Of a DNA stretch of 37,566 nucleotides, positions 1-8,984 are shown piece by piece. The translations under genes and the position numbers were made by a program. The notes under the pieces are model-generated. The model saw only the letters and a list, made by a program, of their open reading frames with translations. It had not been told where the DNA came from and did not search any database. Source of the DNA: Bryobacterales bacterium (GTDB lineage: Bacteria; Acidobacteriota; Terriglobia; Bryobacterales; Bryobacteraceae); contig DAIDIH010000055.1 of the NCBI GenBank assembly GCA_027459465.1, positions 1-37,566 of the forward strand, written 5' to 3'. Every line of letters starts with the position of its first letter. Within the stretch, counting starts at the first letter, position 1.

Positions 1-741
1 AACGCCCGTATCAAAGGCGCCCTCGTCGGCGTCGAGGCCGTCACCGCCGAAGGACTCAAAGCCGTCTATAAGGACTTCAATTGCTCCGGCGACTCCCTCG
101 TCGAACGCCTCCAAACCTTCCGGCAACACGGCGTCCACGTCCTCGGCTCTTTCATCTTCGGCCTCCCCACGGACCGTCCCGATACCTTCGACGCCACCTG
201 CGAGTTAGCCCGGAAAGCCGGCCTCACCTTCGCCCAATTCGTCATGCTCACCCCCTTCGCCGGCACCGTCGACTTCGAGCGCTGGGAAAAAGCGCAAGCC
301 GCCGAAGGAGCCACCATCGCCGGCATTCCGCTCACCCGCTACTGGCTCATCCCTCAGCCACGGCGACCTAAAATGTTCATGGCGCATCCCACCATGAGCT
401 GCGACGAAATACGCATGCGAACCCAAGCCGTCTGGGATCGCTTCTATAGCTTCTCCAGCGTCTGGCAGCGCTCCCGCTGCACCCCCAGCCTCCGCGCCCG
501 CCTCGCCTTCCTGTTCATCTCCAAGCTCTACCGCCAGATGTATGCCAACACCGGCATCGCCACCGACAGCGCCCGCCGCGGCCGCGCCAACCGTTGGGCG
601 CGTTGGCTCTCCAAACCCTGTCGCCGCCTCTTCCGCACCGCCCCCATGCCGGACCTCCAGGTCCCCGGCGCACGCCCGGCATATCCCTCGTTATCGCCGG
701 AAACCGAACCCGCCGCCGGCGGCTTCCAGATCCTCGGATAA
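1..741 (+). CDS. B12-binding-type radical SAM protein, C-terminal part (5' end outside window)
   Basis: The frame is open from base 1 to the TAA at 739-741, giving 246 residues of a protein that starts before the window. The visible part begins with the end of a radical SAM barrel (GVEAV, then a GSFIFGLP segment and a FVMLTPFAGT segment). This matches B12-binding-domain radical SAM proteins of the group that also carries a C-terminal DUF4070-like helical extension. The CxxxCxxC cluster motif and any B12 domain would lie upstream and cannot be checked. The last 80 or so residues are basic and low in complexity. Such enzymes methylate or rearrange lipids, hopanoids or other small molecules, but the substrate cannot be told from this fragment. 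The gene converges on the next one with 13 bases between stops and no visible terminator. Confidence 0.75.
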   Translation, partial: NARIKGALVGVEAVTAEGLKAVYKDFNCSGDSLVERLQTFRQHGVHVLGSFIFGLPTDRPDTFDATCELARKAGLTFAQFVMLTPFAGTVDFERWEKAQAAEGATIAGIPLTRYWLIPQPRRPKMFMAHPTMSCDEIRMRTQAVWDRFYSFSSVWQRSRCTPSLRARLAFLFISKLYRQMYANTGIATDSARRGRANRWARWLSKPCRRLFRTAPMPDLQVPGARPAYPSLSPETEPAAGGFQILG

Positions 742-754
742 TCCCGCGGCCCGC

Positions 755-3292
755 TCACCGCCCGAACTCCCGCTCGATCTCCCGCGGATCGTCGCACTCG
801 AGCAACTCCCGCGCCTCCGCCGCCGTCTTCGGTCGAGCCAACCGCGCCTTCCCCGGATCGAACACCCGCTTATCCGGCGGCCTGGCCGTATACGCCTCCA
901 CATCCGGCGCCGCCTGAAACATATCCCCTAAGTCACCCGCCAGCGCATCCTCTAAGTTCAACGGACCGAGCCCAAGCATCTCGTAAATCGTCCTCTGCAC
1001 GCTCCCCATGCTCCCATGCCGGTGCGAAACATGACCCCGCCTCGCATAGGGACTCGCCACCAGCAGCACGCTCCGGTGCGCGTCCACATGGTCCACGCCC
1101 CCCTGCGCGTCATCCTCGATCGCAAACAGCGCGCTGTCCTTCCATATCGCGCTGTGCGATATCCAGTCCACAATCTCCCCCAACGCCAGGTCGTTGTCCG
1201 CCACATAGGACGCCCGGTACGGATACCCATCCCCCGGCCTCGGCTTCGCCGTATGATCGTCAGGCAACCGGATCACCGTCAGCGCAGGCGCCCGCCCCTC
1301 TTTCACTAACTCCGAAAAATTCCGCACAAACTCCTGGTACCGGAACTGATCCGGAATCCCTAAGTTGAAAGTTGGGTACTTCCGGTCCGTCGATACATAC
1401 ACCGGCTCCGGCGCCGGCGAGTCCAGAATCAACCTCTGCCCTTCCGGCGCCGACCCGTCCATCTCATCTGCTCCCTCTAACTCCAACCCCTCGCCATAAT
1501 TCCGCAGCGTCAACCCCGACCCCGCGATATGCTCCCACAGCATCCCAAACTCCGGCTCATCTTCCGGCATCGGCGCGTCCGAACCGCCGCCCAGCGCCCT
1601 CCGCCCCGGAGCCTCGCTGAACCAGTCCTCCTTCCGCCGCCCGCCATAGTCGCTCGTCCACGACATGTTCATCCACGGCGCCGGCGCCGCCCCCATCGCC
1701 CACCGGTGTCCATCCGCCGAAACGTCGCTATCGACGTAGAAATTGTCGCTTGTCCCAAACCGCTCGGCCATCGCGTGCGCATTCGGAGTAACTTGACGTC
1801 CCCACCGGGCCAATCCCGGAGCCCCGTTCACTCCAGGCAAATCCCCCAAAATCTCATCAAACGTCCGGTTCTCGCGAATCACCAGAAACACATGCTTCAC
1901 CCGAGGCACCCGACCCGCTCCGCCGCGCGCCGCCAGATTGTTCGCCAGCACCTCCCTCGTTTCTTGCCCTAAGTCCACCTCCTCGCCGATCCTTATCCCC
2001 GACAGACTTCCATACTCTAACGTCCCGATGTAATTCCCCTTCTCCCGGCTCGTCTCCCCCGCTTCTTTGCCGTTCGGCCCCGCACCTTTCCCCTTGTTAT
2101 TCACCACCCACAGTGTCTTCCCGTCCGGCGAAATCGCCGCCGCCGCCGGATACCACCCGACCGGCAGATGTCCCAGCACCTTCCCCGATGCCCCATCCAC
2201 CACCGCTACCGCATCAATCCCCGCCTCCGTCACATATATCCGTCCCCCACCAACCGCCACGCCGATCGGCATCACGCCCCGCAACGCCCGCCCATGCCCA
2301 TCTTCGGATTCCCTCCCCGAAAACGGCGTCAGCGCGATCTCCCGTTCCACCTTTTCCCCGTCCCCCGTGACCACCGCCAGCGAGTCCTCATGCGCTAATG
2401 CCACATACACCCGCCCGCCATCCACCGCCACCCCCGCCGGCGCCGCCCCGCCTACCGTATCGCCTGCAATCCTCTTCCCCAATCTCAACTTCGCCCTAAC
2501 TTCCAGCTCCCCATCCCCACCCACCGAGTAAGTCCACAGCGAACTTCCCCGCACGCTGTTCTCATCCCCCAGCGCCGCTCGCGCCTCCTTCGACGGATAC
2601 CCGAACAAAGGAAACCGCAGCCCCGTCGCCAAAGTATCTTCCTTACGGGCTCCCTTCACCCTCTTATACTCGAACAACCCCGAGTTAGTCACATACAACC
2701 GGCGCCCATCCGGGGCCAGTGTCATCTCCAGCGGATTCACCCCCGTCGAAGCGCTCCCCACCACCCGCCGCGTTGCCGTGTCCACCACCACCACCCGCCA
2801 GTTCCCCTGGTCGAGCGCATACAAGAACTTTCCATCCCGCGAAAGCGCCACCGTGGCCGCAAACCTCTCCGCTCCCAGCCGAATCCGCGCCACCCTCGTC
2901 CACTCCTGCGTCTCCCACACATCGATCGCCCCCGAATCCCCCGTCGCGTCGTACAGCATCTTTCCGTCCGGCGAATAAGCTACGCCCGCGTGCACCTCCA
3001 CACCCGGATCGTTCTCCCGTCCCTCCGGAATCTGTCTCACACTCTCCTCCGCCGTTCCCGGCCGGTCCACGATGTTCAACGAAAACGGCCACCCAATGCA
3101 CGGAACCACAATCTGCCGTCCATCCCCGCGCACCGCCAGCGCAAACGGGTACGGCGCCAACTTCGTCCACGTCCCCATCGGCCGGATTTGCCGCCCGTTC
3201 GGCAGCACCGCATCCACGTTCGCCGCCCATCCCGCCGCCGCCAGTAACGCCAACGCAATTAACCCGACTGTCATCTTCCGCATTGTGCTCAC
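755..3292 (-). CDS. Secreted YncE-like beta-propeller fused to a phosphoesterase (alkaline phosphatase superfamily)
   Basis: The protein has 845 residues. An N-terminal signal peptide (LIALALLAAAGWAA) is followed by a seven-bladed-type propeller, about residues 40-400, with repeated SPDGK.LY and YVTNSG-like blades typical of YncE/YVTN proteins. From about residue 466 a PF04185-type phosphoesterase domain begins with KHVFLVIRENRTFDEI. It continues through VDSDVSADGHRW to a metal-ligand segment, EDDAQGGVDHVDAHRS. This fusion is a known architecture in Acidobacteriota and related soil bacteria. The likely role is periplasmic or extracellular phosphate-ester hydrolysis, with the propeller binding a partner or substrate; that is inference. 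The open frame starts at a GTG (3290-3292), but an ATG at 3281-3283 gives a cleaner signal peptide, and neither has a strong Shine-Dalgarno. The gene is divergent from the ThuA-like gene across 59 bases. Confidence 0.85.
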   Translation of the reverse strand: MSTMRKMTVGLIALALLAAAGWAANVDAVLPNGRQIRPMGTWTKLAPYPFALAVRGDGRQIVVPCIGWPFSLNIVDRPGTAEESVRQIPEGRENDPGVEVHAGVAYSPDGKMLYDATGDSGAIDVWETQEWTRVARIRLGAERFAATVALSRDGKFLYALDQGNWRVVVVDTATRRVVGSASTGVNPLEMTLAPDGRRLYVTNSGLFEYKRVKGARKEDTLATGLRFPLFGYPSKEARAALGDENSVRGSSLWTYSVGGDGELEVRAKLRLGKRIAGDTVGGAAPAGVAVDGGRVYVALAHEDSLAVVTGDGEKVEREIALTPFSGRESEDGHGRALRGVMPIGVAVGGGRIYVTEAGIDAVAVVDGASGKVLGHLPVGWYPAAAAISPDGKTLWVVNNKGKGAGPNGKEAGETSREKGNYIGTLEYGSLSGIRIGEEVDLGQETREVLANNLAARGGAGRVPRVKHVFLVIRENRTFDEILGDLPGVNGAPGLARWGRQVTPNAHAMAERFGTSDNFYVDSDVSADGHRWAMGAAPAPWMNMSWTSDYGGRRKEDWFSEAPGRRALGGGSDAPMPEDEPEFGMLWEHIAGSGLTLRNYGEGLELEGADEMDGSAPEGQRLILDSPAPEPVYVSTDRKYPTFNLGIPDQFRYQEFVRNFSELVKEGRAPALTVIRLPDDHTAKPRPGDGYPYRASYVADNDLALGEIVDWISHSAIWKDSALFAIEDDAQGGVDHVDAHRSVLLVASPYARRGHVSHRHGSMGSVQRTIYEMLGLGPLNLEDALAGDLGDMFQAAPDVEAYTARPPDKRVFDPGKARLARPKTAAEARELLECDDPREIEREFGR

Positions 3293-3351
3293 TCAAGCAC
3301 TCTATCACCCGCCTTTACGCGGCCTTTCTCCAGTTCTGATACGATCTCCCG

Positions 3352-4218
3352 GTGATGCTACGTACCGCCCTAATCGCCCTCTTGCCGCTCACCTTTGCAG
3401 CGGCCCAGTCCGCCCAAGCCCCGCGCGCCTGGGGCCAAAACCCCAACGGCATGCACGTCTACATCTGGGCCGGCCTCAAGTCGCACCTCGCCGGCCAGCA
3501 CGACTACCCCCAGTTCCTCGCCGACTGGAGTAAGATCCTCACCGACCACGGAGCCATCGTCGACGGAGCCCTCCATCCGCCTTCCGCCGCCGACCTCGAA
3601 CACACCGACGTCGTCATCATCTATAAAGGCGACGCCGGTTACCTCACCGGCCCCGACAATTCGGCGCTAATGTCCTACATCAAACGAGGCGGCGGCTTAG
3701 TCAGCCTCCACGACTCCCTCTGCGGTCCCGACCCCGCTTATCTCGCTACCTTACTCGGCGGCGCTAAGAAACACGGAGAAGTGAACTTTACTCTGGACGC
3801 CCCTATCCACTATACTGTCGTGGATAGCTCGAACCCGATCATGAAGGACATGTCCGACATCACCATCTGGGACGAAGCCTTCTTCAAAATGATTTGGGCC
3901 AAGGACCCCGCCATCCACGTCCTTGCAAACGTAACCATCCCCAAAACCCGCTGGACCGAAGGCCACACCGGCGAAGTCGTCCCCCAAATCTGGACTTACG
4001 AACACACCCTCCCCGGCGGCCAACCCGCCCGCGCCTTCGTCTTCATGCAGGGCCACACCTACGCCGACTTCGCCAACTATCAGGTCCAGCGCACCCTCCT
4101 CCGGGGCATCGCCTGGGCCGCCAACCGCCCCGTCGACGAACTTATCAATTACGTGCCGCCACCGCGCCCCACCCGCCCCGGCGGCTTCCCTCCCCCGCCT
4201 CCCAGCGGAGCGCAATAA
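3352..4218 (+). CDS. Secreted ThuA-like domain protein
   Basis: The protein has 288 residues. A signal peptide (LIALLPLTFAAAQS) is followed by a ThuA/trehalose-utilisation-type fold that resembles class I glutamine amidotransferases. Visible landmarks are the strand VYIWAGLKSH, the VVIIYKGD strand, the GGGLVSLHDSLCG turn and FVFMQGHTYADF near the end. The tail is rich in Pro and Gly (PPPPRPTRPGG type). ThuA-like proteins are common in carbohydrate-degrading soil and planctomycete-type bacteria. Their reaction is not settled, though a role in sugar metabolism is usually assumed. The start is either GTG 3352 or the adjacent ATG 3355. The stop lies one base from the stop of the convergent DUF5703 gene. 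Confidence 0.8.
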   Translation: MMLRTALIALLPLTFAAAQSAQAPRAWGQNPNGMHVYIWAGLKSHLAGQHDYPQFLADWSKILTDHGAIVDGALHPPSAADLEHTDVVIIYKGDAGYLTGPDNSALMSYIKRGGGLVSLHDSLCGPDPAYLATLLGGAKKHGEVNFTLDAPIHYTVVDSSNPIMKDMSDITIWDEAFFKMIWAKDPAIHVLANVTIPKTRWTEGHTGEVVPQIWTYEHTLPGGQPARAFVFMQGHTYADFANYQVQRTLLRGIAWAANRPVDELINYVPPPRPTRPGGFPPPPPSGAQ

Positions 4219-4219
4219 C

Positions 4220-6556
4220 TTACTCGCCGTCCACACGAACGATATCCTTGCGGCGGCTCTCCGGTGTCACCACTAACCTATCGAGCCGCCCACCCACATA
4301 CCGTCCCTCCACCGTCGTGTTCCGTGACGCGTGTAACTTGAACTCCACATCCCATCTCTTCGGCCACGCCGGCAGCAACAGTAACTTATCTCCTCGCTCC
4401 TGTAATAACATCAACTGCAGCGCCACCGATCCCGCTCCTCCGTTATCCAGATCCGGCTCCGAGTCGTGCCCCTGCCGCCAGAACCACGGAAACCGTTCCA
4501 CCCCATACGCCGTGAAGTTTGCCACCACGTGCCGCCGCGCCTCCTCCGCCAGCCCCAACACCGCCGCGTCCATCCCTCCCTGCGTCCAGCACGTCATCGC
4601 CGGAAACCGCCGCGCCGCAAACGTGTTCCGCGCCAATTCCAAATCCGGCAGCCCCACCCCGAATAACTGATACGGAAACACCGCGTACAACTCCGGGTTC
4701 TCCACATTTCCCGGCCGCCCATTCCGCGTCGGAGTCCAATGCGCCGCCGTCCACAGTATCGGCTTACCCGCGGGATCCGCCTGCGTCTCCGGTTCTGGCT
4801 GCTTGCCTTCCGCGTTCGTGGTCCCACGCGGCAGCGGAGGCAGACTGGCGAGCATCTCCTTCCACCGCGCCCTCTGCTCCGCCGTCGTCAATGTTTCCGG
4901 CAGCGCCAGCAGTCGCGGCAGCACAAACATCAACCCCGCGATGTCTGGAGCCGGATTCACCGACGGCCGGTCCGTCTCGAGCGACTGCGAAGGATCGAAA
5001 TGCAGCTTTCCGTCTACTTTCTTCCAATGCTCATCGAAGTAAGTCGTCACGGCCCACGCAATCGGCAGCAGCGTCTGCCTCGCGAACGCTTCGTCCCGGG
5101 TATCGTCCCACGCATCCAGCATCATCGCCGTCAGCTCTAAGTTGCCGTTGATGTGATGCCGGATGAACGGGTTCACCATCGTCACATCCGGATTCCCCCA
5201 GCCAAAGTCAACATTACTCGGCGTACCCCAAAAGTAAATCGTCTCCGCAAACGCCGCGCCGCCATGCTTGTAATACAGCCGGTTCCTGTCTTCCGCCAGC
5301 GGCAGCGCCTTCCGGTACATCCCAAAGAAACTCCGCAGCAGGTCTTCATCGCCCGCTGCTACCGCCGGCCAGTACAGCAGACGGTTGTTCTGAAACCAGT
5401 ACTCCGCGCCCCACCGCCGGAAATCCGGAGTCAGCTCTCCCTTCACCGGATCGTGCGGTCCCGCCGCCGGCTTCCCGTCGCTGTTATAGTCCCCGATGCT
5501 GAACAACCCGCCGTTGAATTTCGCCGGCATCGCCCCGCGCCCCGATGCAGCCATCATCCAACGCTGCATCGAATACCCGCGCGTCACTGCCTCCGCATCC
5601 GCGTCCCCGCTTACCCGAATCCAACTCCGGTCCCAGAATTCGCTCCACCATGCCTCGTGCTGCTTCCGCGCCTGCGCGAGACTCACCCGGGCTTCCCGCG
5701 CGATCCTCCGGTCCATGTCCTCTCGCCACGCTTCCGCGGTCGCCGCCCGCTCCGTCATCACATAAAGATCCACCCGCCCCGCCTTCATCGGCCGCACGGT
5801 CCGGATCTCGAGGTCGCCCGTCGCCGCCATCCCCGTCCCTTCCATCGCCGCGCCAAACGTCCGGTTGAGCAACGGGTCCGGATACTTACTCACCAGCGCC
5901 CCCAGATGCTGATTTTCTAACACCTCCGGATACACGCTCCGCGCATTGTGATGGCACCACGCCACCCGCCCGCCCCGCGCCTTCAGCACTGTGTCCGGAT
6001 CCATCACCAGGTCCGCGCCGCTCGGATTTCCTTCGAGTTCCCGCAACCCCGTCCGGAACTCCTCGCTCTTCGGCCCCACCTTCCTCGCTGCAAGCCGCCA
6101 CAACTCCGCCGTCGCCGTTACCTCCATCGGCCTCGCGCCTTCATACTCGAGATGCGCCACCGGCCGGTTCGCGTCCACCCAAATCTCTACCCGCGCCCCC
6201 GACCCATCGTCGACATCCAACACCCCGTGCTGCACGTCCAGGGTCTGCTGGAACCCCTTCGCCATTACAAACGGATTCGGACTAAGTCGCAGCCTCACCC
6301 GCCCGATCTTGAGTAACTCCCCGTTCTCGCTCCAGGCGTCCGTCTTTGCGATCAGCATCACCACATCGCCGTTCGCCTCCGTCCACACGTTTAGCCCGAT
6401 ATCGCCGTTGCCGATCGGCATCGAATCCCGGTGGTCCTTACCCAGCGCGGTCCAACGGACCCCCTCCACCGGACCCGCTGCCCACACCGCTCCTCCGGCA
6501 ATCACAGCCAGACAAACGAAAATTCCGAATCGTCTCATCCGTCTCATCGAGTTCAC
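4220..6556 (-). CDS. Secreted DUF5703 / GH95-like glycoside hydrolase
   Basis: The protein has 778 residues. A signal peptide (FGIFVCLAVIAGGAVWAAG) leads into an N-terminal beta-sandwich that begins WTALGKDHRDSMPIGNGDIG and continues with VVMLIAKTDAWSENG. This is typical of DUF5703, related to the N-terminal domain of GH95 alpha-L-fucosidases. The middle and C-terminal parts (WMMAASGRGAMPAKFNGGLF, WGAEYWFQNNRLLYWP, HHINGNLELTAMM) look like the (alpha/alpha)6 barrel of such enzymes. The C-terminus (LLLLPAWPKRWDVEFKLHA) is also like GH95. The likely role is hydrolysis of plant or microbial polysaccharide outside the cytoplasm; the exact sugar cannot be read from sequence. GTG 6556 is the longest start, and ATG 6547 is an alternative with GGTGA upstream. 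Confidence 0.8.
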   Translation of the reverse strand: MNSMRRMRRFGIFVCLAVIAGGAVWAAGPVEGVRWTALGKDHRDSMPIGNGDIGLNVWTEANGDVVMLIAKTDAWSENGELLKIGRVRLRLSPNPFVMAKGFQQTLDVQHGVLDVDDGSGARVEIWVDANRPVAHLEYEGARPMEVTATAELWRLAARKVGPKSEEFRTGLRELEGNPSGADLVMDPDTVLKARGGRVAWCHHNARSVYPEVLENQHLGALVSKYPDPLLNRTFGAAMEGTGMAATGDLEIRTVRPMKAGRVDLYVMTERAATAEAWREDMDRRIAREARVSLAQARKQHEAWWSEFWDRSWIRVSGDADAEAVTRGYSMQRWMMAASGRGAMPAKFNGGLFSIGDYNSDGKPAAGPHDPVKGELTPDFRRWGAEYWFQNNRLLYWPAVAAGDEDLLRSFFGMYRKALPLAEDRNRLYYKHGGAAFAETIYFWGTPSNVDFGWGNPDVTMVNPFIRHHINGNLELTAMMLDAWDDTRDEAFARQTLLPIAWAVTTYFDEHWKKVDGKLHFDPSQSLETDRPSVNPAPDIAGLMFVLPRLLALPETLTTAEQRARWKEMLASLPPLPRGTTNAEGKQPEPETQADPAGKPILWTAAHWTPTRNGRPGNVENPELYAVFPYQLFGVGLPDLELARNTFAARRFPAMTCWTQGGMDAAVLGLAEEARRHVVANFTAYGVERFPWFWRQGHDSEPDLDNGGAGSVALQLMLLQERGDKLLLLPAWPKRWDVEFKLHASRNTTVEGRYVGGRLDRLVVTPESRRKDIVRVDGE

Positions 6557-6611
6557 CGCCCATTACCCTATCACGCGGGCGGCTCTTCGAGGAATGAAAC
6601 GGGTGCCGTCC

Positions 6612-7241
6612 CTAAAATCTCACCGCCCGCACCACAAACCGTTCCGGGGCCGCGCCGACATAGTAAAACGGATAGCACGTGACCAGAGTCAATACTTCGT
6701 TGCCGGTTGAATCCAACACCGATACATCCCTCGGACTTACAACCTTCGTCGACACGACTTTGTATTCATACTCCCCATCAAGCGTCGTGAATGTGATCAC
6801 ATCGCCCGCCCGGATGTTCCGTAGCGGCCGGAAAAACGTGTCCCGATGTGCGCTGATCCCCACATTCCCGAGTTGCCCGGGCAGCGCCGTGCCGGGAATG
6901 TGGCCCGCTCCCCGCCGCAAGGTCTTCCCGTCAAAGCCCTCCATCACCATCACCGAAACGCCCAGCCGTGCGATGTCGATCCGGCCGACGAGGCCGTGCA
7001 TCATCGTCGTCTCGGGCCGCGGAGGCGGACTCGGCCCCTTCACATACCGCAAGTCCACGCGCCCGCCCTTCGCCCCTTCGATGAGACTTTGGAGTCTGCG
7101 GGCCTCGCTCCCCTGAAACCACCACGCGTCCAGCATGACATACGCGCAATAACCGAGCAGCACGAGCCCGGTTGACAACAGAACCCACCGCGACCACCGC
7201 AGAAGAGTTCTTAGCGGCGTCTCCGCCACCATCCCCTTCAT
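6612..7241 (-). CDS. Class D-type sortase (LPXTG-site transpeptidase)
   Basis: The protein has 209 residues. One N-terminal membrane anchor (about 18-36, WVLLSTGLVLLGYCAYVML) is followed by a sortase barrel. The catalytic residues are all visible: His132 in GISAHRD, Cys189 in LTLVTCYPF, and Arg201 in PERFVVRA. GRIDIARLGVSVMV and GTALPGQLGNVG are also typical sortase segments. Sortases cut an LPXTG-like signal between Thr and the next residue and transfer the protein to an amine. The gene overlaps the VWA gene by four bases (7238-7241), so translation is probably coupled. A substrate with an LPKTA tail lies two genes upstream in the same operon. The family is best known from monoderm bacteria; its acceptor in an acidobacterium is unknown. 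Confidence 0.92.
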   Translation of the reverse strand: MKGMVAETPLRTLLRWSRWVLLSTGLVLLGYCAYVMLDAWWFQGSEARRLQSLIEGAKGGRVDLRYVKGPSPPPRPETTMMHGLVGRIDIARLGVSVMVMEGFDGKTLRRGAGHIPGTALPGQLGNVGISAHRDTFFRPLRNIRAGDVITFTTLDGEYEYKVVSTKVVSPRDVSVLDSTGNEVLTLVTCYPFYYVGAAPERFVVRAVRF

Positions 7242-8221
7242 CTCGATCCCGGCCCTACTTTGGGCTCCCGGCCCGTGATGTAGCCCGTTCGCGTCCGCAC
7301 CACCAGCTTCCCGTGCTCAGCGGAATGCGCCGTAACACGCACCTTGTGGTATACCCCCGGCTCGGCTTTCGGCGGAACGTACCCAATCGTGTACTGCTCC
7401 CGCACATCCGCCGCAATCCGCCGGCAGATCCCGATCGTCTCACTTACTTCCTTCGGGTAGAACGCCTCGCCGCCTGTCTCCCGCGCCAGGCGCTGCAGCA
7501 CCTTCGGATTCCAGTCCGGATCGTTCTCATCCAATAGCCCGATCGTGTAAATCGCCGCGCTGGACAGCCCCGCCATCCGCAGCACGTCATCCATGCTGCA
7601 TCGGCTCTTGTTGTCGCCGCCATCGCTGATCACGACTAACACCTTCTTGTCCCGCGTGCCTTTCTGCAACCTTTGCAGGCCCGTCGCGATGGCATCATAA
7701 AGCGCCGTCTCCCCCACAGCCGATGCCTGCCCGATTGCCGCTCCGAGTTCATTCGGGTCGTTGCTGAATCGAAGTGGTCCGGAGAGCCCCAACGTCACGT
7801 TCTCGTTGAAATTCTCCACGAAAAGCTCATCCTGAGGATTACTCGCCCGAACCAGCGCGCGCGCCGCAACCGTCACTTCGCCAAGCTTCCCGATCATGCT
7901 CCCGCTATGGTCCACCACCAGCCCGATCGTCACAGGAGTATCTTCATGCCGGAACAGATGGATCGTTTGCGGATTCCCGTCCTCGTAAACCGCGAAGTCC
8001 TCCTGCTTCAGGTCCGCCACCGAATGGCCCGTCTTGTCCCGCACCGTCGCCTGCAGCAGCACCAGGTCCACCTCCACAGAGAGCCGGAAGTCTTCCTGGT
8101 CCTCGACCTTGGCCGGTGGCTGTGTTTGCGCTCCCGCTACGCCACTTACTAAGAAGAAAAGGACCGGGAGCACGAGCGCTTTCGCCGCCCTGTGCTCCCA
8201 GTCCCGCAGTTGTTCATTCAC
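7238..8221 (-). CDS. VWA domain protein, acidobacterial TIGR03436 type
   Basis: The start is GTG 8221, with AGGGGGA six bases upstream; a longer frame to 8254 would use a TTG without a clear ribosome site. The product has 327 residues. A hydrophobic signal (LVLPVLFFLVSGVAGAQ) comes first, then the conserved acidobacterial lead-in VEVDLVLLQATVRDK and the LKQEDFAVYEDG strand, then a von Willebrand A domain with the MIDAS motif DHSGS. VLVVISDGGDN and AIYTIGLL complete the fold. The C-terminus (QYTIGYVPP) matches this exported VWA family. It has no sorting tail of its own. It sits between the LPKTA substrate and the sortase, suggesting it is a partner or accessory of that system. VWA proteins also occur in dedicated sortase loci of proteobacteria. 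Confidence 0.88.
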   Translation of the reverse strand: MNEQLRDWEHRAAKALVLPVLFFLVSGVAGAQTQPPAKVEDQEDFRLSVEVDLVLLQATVRDKTGHSVADLKQEDFAVYEDGNPQTIHLFRHEDTPVTIGLVVDHSGSMIGKLGEVTVAARALVRASNPQDELFVENFNENVTLGLSGPLRFSNDPNELGAAIGQASAVGETALYDAIATGLQRLQKGTRDKKVLVVISDGGDNKSRCSMDDVLRMAGLSSAAIYTIGLLDENDPDWNPKVLQRLARETGGEAFYPKEVSETIGICRRIAADVREQYTIGYVPPKAEPGVYHKVRVTAHSAEHGKLVVRTRTGYITGREPKVGPGSR

Positions 8222-8273
8222 AGGGATCCCCCTGTTCTGCCCTACTCGGCGCAACCGGCGCCAAATCCGGCTC

Positions 8274-8984
8274 TTACCGCACGCGTCGCTCTGCCACGCG
8301 AAGACTCGCGGCCCCGCCCAATGCTAGCAGTCCAAGCAGCCCGATCAGCGGCAGCGGACTCGCCGTCTTCGGCAACTCGGCCTGTGCTACTTCTACCGTG
8401 GCCGGCGGAGGAGTCACCTCTACGGCTTCCGCCACTTCCTTTCCGGATGGCTCAACCGCATTCACCGGCGTGCGTTCAAGTTCTGAAACGACGGCCGATG
8501 CTTCGGGTTCTGGAGCTTCAGCCGGCGCCTCCATCTCCAGCACAGGCTGGGCGCTCGCCTTTGCTAACTCTGCGGCTTTCTTCTTCGGGTACACAAATTC
8601 GTGACCCCACTGCTCGCCCGGATAGAACCACGCGCGCATCGCGGGCGCCTCTCCCGCCGGTTGCTCGCGGAAGTTAAGCACCGTCTGATCTGCGGGTTTC
8701 AGGCGCATATTCGGAAGCGCCAGCGCTGTGGCGAGAACCTGCGTCTCGTCCTCGTTGAAAATTTGAACGATATGCCGGTTCCCGGCTGTCCTCATGATCT
8801 TGAACACATATGTGCCCGCCGGCAGAACCTCATAACCCGGCTGATGAATCCCGGGCGTTTGTACCGGCGCGCTAAACGTTACGATTGTCTTCTTGTCCCA
8901 AGCGTCCGCTTTTGCGCTCGGCGCGAAGGCCACTCCCATCAGCGCAAGGCTGAACAACGCCAACACCAACCTCAAACCTTTCAT
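8274..8984 (-). CDS. Exported protein with C-terminal LPKTA sorting signal
   Basis: The start is ATG 8984, chosen because GGGAGGGA lies six bases upstream and the signal peptide (LVLALFSLALMGVAFAPSAKA) then begins at once. The product has 236 residues. The N-terminal domain, about 25-150, contains VLPAGTYVFKIM, RHIVQIFNEDETQ and RAWFYPGEQWGHEFVYPKK; this is a recurrent acidobacterial domain of unknown function. A linker rich in Glu, Ala and Pro follows (about 155-200). The end is a complete sorting signal: LPKTA, a hydrophobic stretch (PLIGLLGLLALGGAASL) and a basic tail (RVAERRVR). This is the obvious substrate of the sortase encoded downstream. It is the first gene of the cassette, so it probably sets the level of all three. 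Confidence 0.88.
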   Translation of the reverse strand: MKGLRLVLALFSLALMGVAFAPSAKADAWDKKTIVTFSAPVQTPGIHQPGYEVLPAGTYVFKIMRTAGNRHIVQIFNEDETQVLATALALPNMRLKPADQTVLNFREQPAGEAPAMRAWFYPGEQWGHEFVYPKKKAAELAKASAQPVLEMEAPAEAPEPEASAVVSELERTPVNAVEPSGKEVAEAVEVTPPPATVEVAQAELPKTASPLPLIGLLGLLALGGAASLRVAERRVR

